This document shows, in pieces, positions 31,850 through 43,254 of a stretch of 64,000 nt of DNA. The DNA lies in NCBI GenBank assembly GCA_002794775.1, contig NBAY01000129.1, forward strand, positions 1 through 64,000. The letters are read 5' to 3'. The notes beneath the pieces were generated by a model that was not told the DNA's origin, searched no databases, and worked only from the letters and a program-made list of their open reading frames with translations. Both the position numbers and the translations under genes were made by a program. The stretch's first letter is position 1. The number at the start of each line of letters is the position of its first letter. The stretch comes from Porodaedalea pini (Eukaryota > Basidiomycota > Agaricomycetes > Hymenochaetales > Hymenochaetaceae).

Positions 31850-34800
31850 TCACTCCACTTCGAAATCGATTACAGGCTTTGCAGGATGGGAAAGCGCGAG
31901 GCTTTGCCTGAAAGCATCACCATCCTCGATGAATACAGTATTCGAATCAAGCTCAACGGCACCCTGGCCAACCGCAGGATACTTCTGCACGAGCATGCCC
32001 AACTCCGCAAGGAGCTCTTCCGCCTTGTCCTCGGCCTCTTCGTGGAGTGCTTCTTTCCAGTGCGATCTCACAGGCGAGAGAGGCGGTTCGTCCTCGCATT
32101 CCGAATTATATTCTTCCTCATCAACAGTAACACCTGCTTTGCGCAAGGCGGCAAGGAACGCCTGTGCGGCTGGCGTGCTGAGTTTGGGAGCGGGAGGGCT
32201 TTGGGGCCGCATGTGCGCAGAGAGCTTCGAGCGTGTTGGCGACGCAGGGTCAATGAACTCCCTGAACATGGCGAGGACGTCTTCCTTCATCACGCTCATG
32301 ATGATCTCTGTGTCGTATTCAAAACGTAAGAAGTCAAAATATCCCTCACTGATATGGGACCAGAAACGCGATGTCTCCTCAGCCAGGTTCTCGAACTTTT
32401 TAGTCCACTTGTGCACGAGAGCCTTCTTATGCTTTTCGATCTCCTCGTCGTCCATCATCTCGAGTTTGCCGCGCATGTGCACCAGGAACGCATCAATGCG
32501 GGACTCTAGATACTTCGGATCCTTCTCGGACTGGATGGCAATATGCCACCCAAGGGACTCGGTGTCTTCCCAAGCCGAGGACATGACTATGTAGCCAAGC
32601 TGTTCCTGCGTTCGCAGGACGTCGAATGCAGGCTCCTGGAGGATCTGGTCCATGAGACTGCAGGTCGTGCGGAGGCGTGCATCTGAGACACTACCGACGT
32701 GGCAGTAGTACGAGACGCTTGCGTTGACTTGATCGGGATTGCGAATAGGCAGCTCCCAGACATAGTTGCAAGCTGTTGAAGATGCATAAGTGTACTGTAA
32801 GTGCCTCATTGCTGAGCTGAAGTGAACGTACATTTGGGAAGAAGACGCGAGCGATCTTGAGGAATTTCCTTCGCGGGAACAGGCTGAGCGCCTAAGATTT
32901 CTTCCGTCATGGATGAGATACGGAAAGCATCCTAGATAGAGTATGAATAAATACAAAATAAGGGTCAACGATTCGTTCGTCTCACCTCCTTCTGAAGATT
33001 TCCAGTGACGAGAATAGTGTACTTGAATTGAGACAGAAGCACTTGAACATGTTCATGAAGTTCCTCAATGGTGATATCTGTCTACATGTCAGATACTTAT
33101 TCACGGCCAGGTCATTAGGAAAAACCCGCCTGGTAATTCTGCAAGTTTGTCCTCTATAGTGAATCCACGATCCTTAAAGAGGTAGCTCAAGAAATGTTCT
33201 GAAAGCTCGTAAGACTCTCCGAGGAGCACGTTCACCAGCCCTTGTTCCGCCTAAGTATTATTTTCATGCTTAGTAATTAATGCTGTTTAATAAATATTTA
33301 AGATTACCTTCTCCTTCATGACCACAAACCTATCCTCTTTTATATCCAGATTCTTGACACCCTCAAGAACATGTTGCGCAAGAACGTGTAATTTGTCATT
33401 GTACCCCACTACTCTAATCTCGAGTCCGCATATAGTTGGCCTGAGATGATAGTGTAGTCCTGCAACTAATGCGTCATAGGAATATTCAGAAAGTAAGTCG
33501 TTGACAAGGTATGTAAAGAGGCGAGTCATTATGACAGTGCGAGCAGATGAACTGACAGAGGGCCTAATTATATGAGAAATTTCAAATCAGATCATTAGAA
33601 GACAAAAAATGTGATTCTCAGACGGATAGAAAGAACATATGTCCGAGCTTCAATTATCACCTGTGCATGAGGAGTCCAGAATTGGTCATCTTTTTTATAC
33701 CAGACTTCCGTGAGTGAAGTGCGCTTGATGAGAGCAGGGCGCCTCTTAGGCTGAGAGACATCGACTTTCTCAACCATAACGTTAGTCGGAATAAATTCAT
33801 TCGGCTTAGGAAGGGAAAGCTCGGAGATGTCATTTGGCATACAAGCCTTGGAAGATGTTGACTTGCGTCAAAAGAAAACTCAGTATGGATATCAAAATGT
33901 GAGCACTTACTGCAGAAATGAACTCATCTTCCAATCCGTCCGTACAATATTCTGTTTCGTACCACGGCTCAGAAGACCAAGGTCCGATCTTTCCTAACTT
34001 GCTGTGGTCCTGCGCAATGACTGTAATGATACTATTCTCAATAGTTAGTCTGGCAAGCGTGTCCCGCACGAGATGCTCATCCCAACGCCATATCAGCACT
34101 GGCCCGCTCAGAATGAGCGAACGAGGGATCGGTAGCTTCATAGTTCCAGCAATACACTGCGCATATACCTCTGAGCTAAGTTTCTCCTCGAATTGGAATT
34201 CTAGCGCGTCAAGCGTCCGGATCTCGTCCTGAGCCCACTCTGGTAGTGTCGAGTTGCGTAGGAGATTGATGTACTTGCAGCACACCAGAATTACTTCACG
34301 GTAGTTCTCTGAAACAAGAGAGTACTCAGGGTGAGGACACAGCAATACGGTCTCAGAGCTTACTGAATCCATCTTTTGTCAGATAAATTGACAATTTAAA
34401 AAACGAGCATCCACGACCAATGTCCACAGCGTCCGCATCCAGGTCGGAAATCCAGCCCCTGTTTTTCAGATATGCATGCAGAGAGCCAGGTCCGGCGTGC
34501 TCGATCAAATGAGCCAGGAAATCGGCCGGTTTCACGCGCCAGAGAGGTGCCTGGTAGGGCAGAGGGAAAACAAGATAGATCGAATACACGTCCGTAATAG
34601 TCTTGATGTGTACAATGGTCTTTTTAATAATCAGGTAGAGTCAGACATTGAAATGAAACAACCGGAGCTTGTAGATACATACGCCAAGCTCGTCTTTCCC
34701 AAACAGATTCTCTTGAATGAGAGGTGCGGGATCCTGACCACGGTTCTTGATAGGTGAGAAGAGCGTGATAGCCAGATGTGTTAGCTCATCGAGGGATTCT

Positions 34801-36064
34801 TTACAATCAAGTCAGTACTAAGGCACATGTTAAAAGTTTCTCACAAACCTCTTCCAACGAGTGCTAAGCTCATACGGCTTGCACAGTACTCCTTTCTCCA
34901 CCATTCAATAAGCCTTCGTCTTGTTTCCATGCCAGTCGTTCCACCGTCTGTCTCCTTTTCATTGTTTGTAGTGTTCACGCCACAGGACGCAGATGTAGCA
35001 GGAGAGTCTTCTCCATTTCCACAACGTGCATCACTCAATGACCGGTTGTTTGTAGGTCTGCTTGCTGAGTGTGACTTCGCCGATCGCGCAGCCCTCATGA
35101 GCGTTTTCTTGCTCCCAGTTCCGAATTTCCGCCATGGATGCCCAGGACGGGCAAGGTGCATCAGAACCTGAGTTATCCGACAGTTGTCGTCTTGAAGGTT
35201 ATTCGAATTTTCAGAGTCGACCGAGTTGACCTCGCGCATTGTACACGAAGCAGAGAAAAGGGGCGAGTGGAAGAAGGCCGAAAAGCGCTTAAGCGCACCT
35301 TCAAGAGCATTTGAGGCGACCGAAAAGAAAAAATTCGTGCCATAACCACCTGTGCAAGCATTGTAGTCGCCATTGTTTTTTGCAAGATACTGGATAACAA
35401 CTTGTTGATGATTCTAACATTGAACTCTGAAACAAGTATGCTTACCTCGGAATATTCGTTTTCCTTAGGAAATTGTTTCGTTCCCTGTTGTTGACAATAG
35501 GTATAAGTATGAAATATATGAAGACTAGGGGTCGGCGTTCTTAATCCGAAGCTCACCATAAACAAGAGATGTTCGCAAAAGTGGGCTAACCCAGGTATAT
35601 CGTCCTAAGAAGACAGGGAATGTATTGGTAAAACAGTTACAAGAAGTAACGAGATATGAGAAGTTTGGTGACTGTGAAGAACAGAGCTCGTCACAGTCCC
35701 TCTGCATGTAACTCGTACAGCACAATACGCACGTGCAATGAATGAGATACGAGGACAACTGTACGGCTGAATATCCCGGCAGGACACCATCCATGACCGG
35801 ACAAGGACTCACCGGATCATTGAAATACCCAACCGCGACGTCGAGACTGGCAGCAGCCCTGTCCGTCTTCTCATCATGCACAAGTACAGCTTCGAGTCCG
35901 TTTTCGAGGCGCACAACACGATATTCGCGACTATCTTCCGGGCTCTTTTGTATCGGCATTGTATAAACATGATACGCACGCCTGTCGTCTTGCGCTGGAA
36001 CAAACTTCCAGTTCTTCGCATCCTCTTCTATAGTTGTATCGGCGTCGACGCGCACACCCTGCAT
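31850..36064 (-). CDS. STE23: M16 metalloprotease, insulin-degrading enzyme/Ste23-like
   Basis: A multi-exon gene on the minus strand, ATG at 36064, stop at 31850. The N-terminal catalytic domain reads SREYRVVRLENGLEAVLVHD, then a 205-nt intron, then DDIPGLAHFCEHLLFM with the inverted zinc motif HxxEH (HFCEH, about 35590). After a 72-nt intron it continues GTKQFPKENEYSE, and the downstream Glu ligand lies in MREVNSVDSENSNN (about 35230). The middle domains follow (LVFPLPYQAPLWRVKPADFL, LRNSTLPEWAQDEIRT, PKPNEFIPTN), then the inactive C-terminal half (DQILQEPAFDVLRTQEQLGY, ETSRFWSHISEGYFDFLRFE) and an acidic tail ending FEVE. All junctions checked are GT-AG and no stop was found, so it looks functional. 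The family cleaves short peptides, and Ste23 is an a-factor protease in yeast. Sequence is rather divergent, so it may be a paralog. Confidence 0.85.
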
Positions 36065-36274
36065 GCTGGGGCACCGGGATACTTACGGAAGCGGATGGTT
36101 GACGAGCTGGATAGATAAGGCGAAAGAACGGAAGGGAAGTTAGGAGGTACAAAGAACGGGACGTCTTATAAGGTGCAAACCGATAGTACTCGGGTGACCA
36201 CATGAGAGGAAAGCCGAGGCTCGCATAGATCAAAGACTAGCTGTGGCGAGATCAGATTTCGCTGATCGCCCAGT

Positions 36275-37127
36275 TACAGCCATTTTCATAAGTCCTGCGA
36301 CACGTGCATGTCACGTGAAGTGAGCCGCATCAGAGCCAAAGTGTCGAAAAATTAGAATGAATGCCTATTTTCTCTGTGAATTCTGCACAGTACCTGCTCA
36401 TTAAGTACTCAAAAAAAAGGCATGGTTCTCAGGAGAAGAAATATGTAAAATAGGGAGCAACAAATTGACTGTGTAGGTGGGTGGAGATCAAACAAGTGCA
36501 GCTGGTCTGTTCTCTCACCCATTTCCACTGAGATTCAAAACTTATGGCTCCCCTACATCTATCTATAAAATTCTTTCCTGTATCTGTAAAATAAGTATAT
36601 GACTATATCAACATCTCCTGAAAGTTTGAAGCCAATCCATTCAGTATTCATGGTCCAGCAGCAAGATTTGTGTTCTACTCTGCAAGACCTGTTGTGAGAA
36701 AAGGAGGGTGGAAAGAGCTTGAAGTGGAACACAAATCTTGCTGCTGGACCATGAATACTGAATGGATTGGCTTCAAACTTTCAGGAGATGTTGGTATAGT
36801 CATATACTTATTTTACAGATACAGGAAAGAATTTTATAGATAGATGTAGGGGAGCCATAAGTTTTGAATCTCAGTGGAAATGGGTGAGAGAACAGACCAG
36901 CTGCACTTGTTTGATCTCCACCCACCTACACAGTCAATTTGTTGCTCCCTATTTTACATATTTCTTCTCCTGAGAACCATGCCTTTTTTTTGAGTACTTA
37001 ATGAGCAGGTACTGTGCAGAATTCACAGAGAAAATAGGCATTCATTCTAATTTTTCGACACTTTGGCTCTGACGCGGCTCACTTCACGTGACATGCACGT
37101 GTCGCAGGACTTATGAAAATGGCTGTA
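36275..37127. mobile_element. Foldback element, 849 bp, Tc1/mariner-like TA ends
   Basis: Two arms of about 403 bp (36277-36679 and 36723-37125) are almost perfect inverted complements around a loop of about 43 nt. By eye I see only two or three mismatches. The ends are TACAGCC...GGCTGTA with TA on each side (36275-36276, 37126-37127), consistent with a TA target duplication. The element has no coding capacity. It lies between the protease promoter and the ProRS pseudogene. Any transcript through it would form a very long hairpin. Confidence 0.85.
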
Positions 37128-37129
37128 AG

Positions 37130-37630
37130 TGTCACAGTGTGGCGTAAAGTTAACCAACGTAACACATTTACGAGTCGAGAGCCAATATACTCACATGCTT
37201 GCAAGAAGAACATGTAAGGGAGAAGTCCAGCCGCTACACATCAGCCATGCAGTCCAGAGGTCAAATCTTTTCGATGCACCTTAGTTCCTGATTGGGAAGA
37301 GCTCTTCAGAGTATATACGCAAGGGAATGATTAGGTAAAAGCAACTTTGTATGCATCATGCTTTGCACCGCAAATAGAATTGAAGGCTTCAGGAAAAACC
37401 TCCTGGCCGGAATCCCTGGAATCCCTGGAATCAGCTGGAATATTTGAGCAATTCCAGCCAATTTGGAGGTATTCCAATTCCGCACGATTCCCAAGCATCG
37501 TTCCAGATTTGAGTAATTTGACTAGTTTCCGATACCTTTCTACACATTTTTATTCACATTCTTACTGCATTCCAAACTTTTCAATCATTTTCTTACAGAT
37601 TCTTGTGGCAATTGAGTGTATTTAAACAAA
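37130..37630. other. No gene; AT-rich with short GGAATTCC-like motifs
   Basis: About 37395-37480 has repeated CTGGAATC/ATTCCA motifs. I see no coding evidence. Similar AATTC-rich DNA occurs at 54250-54470. Confidence 0.4.
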
Positions 37631-37632
37631 TT

Positions 37633-37875
37633 CTAAACTAAAAGGATGTCACGGCCGGTCGTCGGAATGAAGCCTTTCACGGTCATCATGTACAGACCAC
37701 CGGCAAACTTCTTCTCAGACTTGATGCCCAGGATGACGGGTACGGCAAGCAGCTCCTTTTGTACATGCGACGATGTAAGGCGTGCCGCAGCATCGGTCTT
37801 GAGTTCCACAAAATCTACCTTGTGAAGCTTGGTCTCGCCGGTTTTGAGAGCACGCAAGTATGAAGCGATGTCAGC
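37633..37875 (-). pseudogene. Prolyl-tRNA synthetase fragment, copy D third segment
   Basis: Minus strand. It begins at the head-to-tail junction (about 37870-37880), where ProRS C-terminal coding sequence meets ASYLRALKTGETKLHKVDF. After VELKTDAAAR it jumps to the catalytic segment [16 protein letters not shown], then KGFIPTTGRD, and dies out at 37633. The junction point is the same as at 2354-2366, inside a shared GACA. Confidence 0.75.
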
Positions 37876-38527
37876 ACGACATCGTCCCATTGTCACGACG
37901 CGCAGGCAAGACATGTACCTTGCCTTCGCGTGCTCGAACATCTCCTGTTGGATAGTCTTGAGAAATGCAGGTATGGCAGTCTCCTTCAAGCCCGTATCAC
38001 GTCGCACAGAAAGTGTTTGCTTCTTCTGGATATCAACCGGACCGAGTTCAAGGCAAAGTGGAACACCTGGACAAAAAGCCATTTGTAAGACCACAGGAAA
38101 ACCGAGAAATAAGGAATAATTGAATTTTCGCGCCTTCTGTTTCCAGTCGTTGAACTTGTAGCCAGGAGTGTAGCCGTCCCGTGCATCCACCTTCGCGCTT
38201 TCCTGAGCGTCTTCGCGAGCTCCTCACAGCGGTCCTATAACTCTTGCTTATTAGTGCGCATGGTAATACCGCAGGGGACAATGAGTGACACGTGATGGGA
38301 GAACAAGACCCTGGTTGTCGCCGCGAATCATAACCATGATTCCGACCATGCGTGTGCTAAGGCTCCACGTGTTCTGCCACAGAATAATTTGCCACCGTTC
38401 GGACCCGTACCCTGCGGATCATCCAGGTCTGAGACCACGACGTTGAACATCTCTGGCCGTGAGAAGTCTTGGCCAAGGCAATGCAGCATCGCAGCTTGAA
38501 TGCCACGGCCGGTCATCGTGTAAAGAC
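37876..38527 (-). pseudogene. Prolyl-tRNA synthetase fragment, copy D second segment
   Basis: Minus strand, the continuation of 51119-51830 beyond the chromovirus C insertion. It reads GRGIQAAMLHCLGQDFSRPE and then NVVVSDLDD, and later ARDGYTPGYKFNDWKQK and GPVDIQKKQTLSVRRDTGLK, reaching YMSCLRVVTMG. Frame breaks occur in the [13 protein letters not shown] region and after DWKQK, and about 20 nt around VEGFIP appear deleted next to the insertion site. The first five bases (38523-38527, AAGAC) are the element's target duplication. Confidence 0.8.
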
Positions 38528-38953
38528 TGTTAGGCGGGAGTCCGGGAGACGACTCGGACTGGGCAGGCCTCGGCTGACTGTCGTCTGGGACGTGCTATAC
38601 TCGAGCGTAGACTCGGGACACGCTTACTCAGGCTAGGTCGTCGCGGAGGTAAGAGGATTAATACAAGTCTAAACTAATACAGGGGGGACGAGTCTCACCT
38701 AGGTCGTCGCGGAGGTAAGAGGAAAAGCAGAACAAGGAGTTCATGCGATTCCTGAGACCTTATATAGCGACGACCGTGAGACTATATTATCTAATATTAC
38801 ATAAAGGGTCAGAATGGAACGAATGAAGGTCGCGTGAATGAAGTGTGGGAAATGATTGGTCCGATGATTAAATATAATGAAAAGGAGCGATTAAAATAAA
38901 AGGAAATGGTAAAAGGGAAAAATAAAGAAAGGGTGAAAGTTCGAGTCCTGACA
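38528..38953 (-). repeat. 3' LTR of chromovirus C
   Basis: 426 bp, starting TGTTAGGCGGG and ending CCTGACA on the plus strand; a direct repeat of 50693-51118. The pol stop codon and a purine tract on the coding strand abut it. Confidence 0.95.
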
Positions 38954-41900
38954 TTACCCCCTCCTCAAGGTTGGGCGTCCCGACCAACCAAGATCGCGGT
39001 CGTCTGGCTCGGTGTCGACGAAGAGTGGACGGAGTCGTGAGCGAGGGATATCGAGTTTGCGAGGAGCACCGGGGTGTTTGAGGTAGAATTCAGCAATCGC
39101 CTCCTTAGCGTTCTCGCCGAAGTCCGTCTCTGGTTGCCAGGTTGGTTCGTTGTACCCGACCCACTTGACGAGGTACTGTAGTTTACCTCGGTGCAGACGT
39201 GAGTCAATGACCTCTTCAACTTCGTATTCCTCTTCGTTGTTGACGATTTCCGGTGGCGGCGGTGGCGGTAGCTTCTGGCTCTCAAAGGACGGTTCAACGG
39301 CGGGTTTCAGTAGGGCCTCATTGAAGACCGGGTGGACCTTTTTCCATCGTTTGGGGAGTTTGAGCTTGTAGGCACTCGCTCCTACCTTGTCGACAATGTC
39401 GAAGGGACCGTACCATTTGTCGGCAAGCTTCTTCGTGGGTGAATCCGTGCTGATATTTCGTCCGTCGAGGAAGACCTTATCACCAGCCTTGTACTCCACC
39501 GATGTTCCTGCCGTCCGGTCATGGTAGCGTTTCATGTCTTCTGCTGCCTTGACCAGATTGTCCTTTGCCGCGCGATGGGTCTCCTTGATGTGCTTCGCGA
39601 ATTCTTCTGCCGACATGTTGGCAGAGGAAGTTCGTACGGTGTCGAAGCTCCTGGGGTGACGTCCAGTATTCGCGTAGAAGGGTGACATTTTTGTCGCCGA
39701 ATGTTCGCGGTTGTTGTATGCGAACTCTGCGAGAGGGAGCCAGTCCTTCCAGTCCGATTGCCGATGGTCAACGAAGAGTCGGAGGTATTGTTCGAGCTCT
39801 TGGTTGACGCGTTCCGTCTGACCGTCCGTTTGCGGGTGGTATGCCGTTGACGGGTTGCCCTCGATGTGTAGGAGTTTGTACAGCTCCTTCATCATCGATG
39901 CGTCGAACTGCGTGCCGCGGTCATGGATGATCTTCTTCGGCAAACCGTGGAGGCGGAAGATATGATCGCGGTACAGCTGGGCCATGCCTTCTGCTGACAG
40001 TCTTGTCGTCGTCGGAATCGCGTGCATCTGCTTCGAGAACCTATCCACGAAGACGCAGATCGCGTTGTGTCCCTTGGAGTCCGGGAGCTCTCCGATTAGG
40101 TCGACCGTGACGATCTCCCAGGGACCTTCAGGGATTGCGTTAGGATGAAGTGGCCTCGACCTCGATGTCCTCAGAGCCTTCGTCCGTTGGCAACGGTCGC
40201 ATCCTCGGACGTATGCTCGGACATCGGAGAACATCGACGCCCACCAGAAGTCTCGACGTACCAGTTCGACCGTCTTCGACGATCCGGGATGTCCTGCCAG
40301 GGTCGAGTCGTGGCACTCCCGCAACACCGCTTCCTTCATCGTCGACGGCACGTACACCTTGCCTTTCATCCGCCACAACCCGTCGACCTCTACCATATTC
40401 GTCGGCCTTTCCGACTCGTCCTGCGCCCTCTGCGCGTCACCCACTCGTTCCAACACTTCCTCCCGAGACGTTCTGACCACTCCACGATTTAGCCACTTGT
40501 CCTTGATGAACACGACGTCGTCGTTGTCATCCTTTCCCTCATCATAGCCGGCTTTGCGCGACAGTAAATCCGCCTTGCCCATCGTCTTCCCCGACTTGTG
40601 TTCGAGGTGGAAGTCAAACTCCTCGAGTTCGGTTCGCCATCGGGCTTGACGGTAGCTCAGCTTCTGCGCTGACCTGAAGTAGGTGAGGTTAGCATGGTCG
40701 GACCAGATTTCGATCTTGTGGCGAGCGCCGAGGAGGTATTGTCGCCATTCCTTGAGCGCCGAAACGATCGCGAGCATCTCCTTGTCGTAGATCTCGTAGT
40801 TTCGTTCAGCGGGTAGGAGTGCTTCTGACCTATAGGCAATCACCCTCCACTTCCCTTCCTGCTTCTGTAACAACACACCGCCGAGTGCAAAGTTTGACGA
40901 GTCCGCTTCTACGCGGAAAGGACCCTCGTCGTTGGCGATGGCTAGGACTGGAGGTGAGCAGAGACGTCGTCTCAGCTCCTCGAACGCCTCCTGCTGTTCG
41001 GTCTCCCATACCCAGTCCTTCTTGCCCGTTAACGACGTCAGCGGATGGACCACCTTGCTGTAGTCCTTGATGAACCGTCGCAGCCAGTTACCCATGCCGA
41101 GGAACTGTTGTAGCTGCTTCAGGTTTCGTGGGACCGGCCAGTTCGCAATTGCCTCCATCTTTGCTGGGTCAGCCTTGATCTCGCCATTACCGATGATGTG
41201 GCCGAGGTATTTGACGACCTTGGCGTCAAACTCGCACTTCTCCGGCTTCAGGTACAGGCCATTCTCTCGAAGGATCTGAAGGACGCGCCTCGACGTGTCT
41301 ATATGTTCCTCAATGGTTTCCGAGAGGATCAATATGTCGTCGAGGTATACGATGATCAGGTTAGCGTAAATCAGTTCCTTGAAGATGTGATTGACAAAAG
41401 CCTGGAACGTTGCCGGGGCGTTGCAGAGACCAAAGAACATGACCGTCGGTTCGAAGAGGCCCATGTTCGTGCGGAACGCTGCCTTCCATTCGTCACCTTC
41501 GCGGATCCGGACGTTGTAGTATCCCCAACGAAGGTCAAGCTTAGTGATGTACTTCGCCTTCTTGACCTTGTCAACCAGTTCGTCGATGAGAGGGAGGGGA
41601 TACTTATTCTTGATCGTGCCGTCATTGAGTTTACGGTAGTCCTGGATCGGGCGTAGCGACTTGTCGGCCTTCTTGATGAAGAAGAAGGGCGACGCCATTG
41701 GCGATATCGACCGTCGAATGCGACCTGACTTCAGATTTTCGTCGAGGAAGTCCTTGAGTGACTGTTGCTCAGTTGGCGTGAGCGGATAGATTTTACAGTC
41801 GCTTGGTTTGAAGTCAGGCTTCAAGTCAATGACATGGTCCCATGGTCGGTGTTCCGGCAGTTTCTCGAATCCCTTCTCCGAGAAGACGTCGGCGTAATCG

Positions 41901-42061
41901 TTGAGGTATGCGGGCCAGGACGCCTTGTCCATTCGCACCTCTCTCATCCTCCCCGTCTCTTCCGCCACCTCCAACACCTTCCGCATGCCGTCCTCTACAG
42001 CCTTCTCCACCACACATTCGCTCGGGCAGCGAGTGAAGTCGAGCGTCCCCGTTTTCCAGTC
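38954..42061 (-). pseudogene. Chromovirus C pol, RT to chromodomain part
   Basis: Minus-strand frame open from the D insertion point to the stop next to the 3' LTR. It holds the reverse transcriptase (LIIVYLDDILIL), RNase H, integrase (DSTLAGHPGSSKTVELVRRD, HDRGTQFDASMMKELYKLLH) and chromodomain (VIDSRLHRGKLQYLVKWVGY). It is almost identical to D pol; for example AGHPG here against AGHPR in D. The frame continues upstream of D at 48387, so pol was intact before D landed within it. Confidence 0.9.
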
Positions 42062-42487
42062 TGTCAGGACTCAAACTTTCACCCTTTCTTTATTTTTCCC
42101 TTTTACCATTTCCTTTTATTTTAATCGCTCCTTTTCATTATATTTAATCATCGGACCAATCGTTTCCCACACTTCATTCACGCGACCTTCATTCGTTCCA
42201 TTCTGACCCTTTATGTAATATTAGATAATATAGTCTCACGGTCGTCGCTATATAAGGTCTCAGGAATCGCATGAACTCCTTGTTCTGCTTTTCCTCTTAC
42301 CTCCGCGACGACCTAGGTGAGACTCGTCCCCCCTGTATTAGTGTAGACTTGTATTAATCCTCTTACCTCCGCGACGACCTAGCCTGAGTAAGCGTGTCCC
42401 GAGTCTACGCTCGAGTATAGCACGTCCCAGACGACAGTCAGCCGAGGCCTGCCCAGTCCGAGTTGTCTCCCGGACTCCCACCTAACA
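42062..42487 (+). repeat. 5' LTR of chromovirus D
   Basis: Starts TGTCAGGACTC and ends CACCTAACA. It differs from the 3' LTR at a T/G near position 42236 and an A/G five to six bases before the end (CCCACC against CCCGCC, a CpG site). Confidence 0.95.
42249..42292 (+). promoter_or_regulatory. TATA box and predicted transcript start of element D
   Basis: TATATAA at 42249-42255 is followed 33 nt later by GTTCTGCTTTT (42282-42292). If transcription starts at 42282, the RNA begins with exactly the 11 nt that are complementary to the sequence just inside the LTR. Confidence 0.7.
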
Positions 42488-42488
42488 T

Positions 42489-42499
42489 AAAAGCAGAAC
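42489..42499 (+). other. Predicted self-primer binding site of element D
   Basis: AAAAGCAGAAC, one base after the 5' LTR, is the exact reverse complement of 42282-42292. It does not look like the 3' end of a usual tRNA primer such as initiator Met. The layout matches the self-priming described for Tf1 of fission yeast. Confidence 0.75.
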
Positions 42500-43254
42500 C
42501 ACACCCAGGCTCATCCCCAGCGTACGTCGTCGCTGTCGACTCGCCTTCACTCGGTCTAGAGGAGCATTCCCCTCGACGGACTTGACGTGTAAAAAACCCC
42601 TGAACGACAACCCTCAACCCCGCCCGGGCGTTTTCGAACGTTCGTGTTTTAAGTAATCCGACTTTCCCCAACTATTACCGCATTTGGGCACCTACTTGAC
42701 CTTGGAGGACCGGACGCCCCAATCGGGAAACTCCCTCCCACCCTGGCTCTCCGGATTAGCCTCTGGTGGAGCACGCACCTGACGTGGACGTGGGTAACTA
42801 GACGAGTCCAAACTTCGACGACGATCTCGTTTGTAATCTCACTCGGATCCTACCGCCTCGTCATCAACTTCGCTGACGAACCCGCTCAACGTTGGCGTAA
42901 CCCCGGATCGAACGCGCAACCGATCCCTGTCCCTCCGCCAACGTCAAGATAGATCTCACTGACGAACAGCAACGGGCCCTTCCTGCTTCAGCCCGTTGGG
43001 ATCCAGACCGACCAGGCTACGTCGCGACCAATAATAGCGGCGTCACTCACGACATCTGGTGGAGTGAAATCCGGCGCAGCTGGTATTCATCAGACGAACG
43101 AGGAAGGAGAGCAAGGTGGCCCCCAGCCGCTCCGTCGTCACCCGCACCGTCAACATCTACGGTCAACCTACCACCAACCCCAGGTCCTTACCGCGAGACC
43201 AACAGAGACCCCTCACCGCCGACTCCCCCAGAACCTTCGACACCCGAACCCGCG
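42500..43254 (+). other. Untranslated leader of element D
   Basis: About 760 nt between the primer site and gag. Short open stretches occur (for example from 43064) but they are in other frames and less conserved in the decayed copy A than gag is. The region probably carries packaging and dimerisation signals, which cannot be located by eye. Confidence 0.4.

Noticed and set aside
41198..41656. Plus-strand open frame opposite reverse transcriptase (also 45258-45716, 12443-13138)
   Set aside because: Antisense shadow of the RT coding region; no known domain.
42488..42500. tRNA-type primer binding site (for example initiator Met)
   Set aside because: The sequence after the LTR lacks the usual TGG start and instead matches the element's own LTR over 11 nt.
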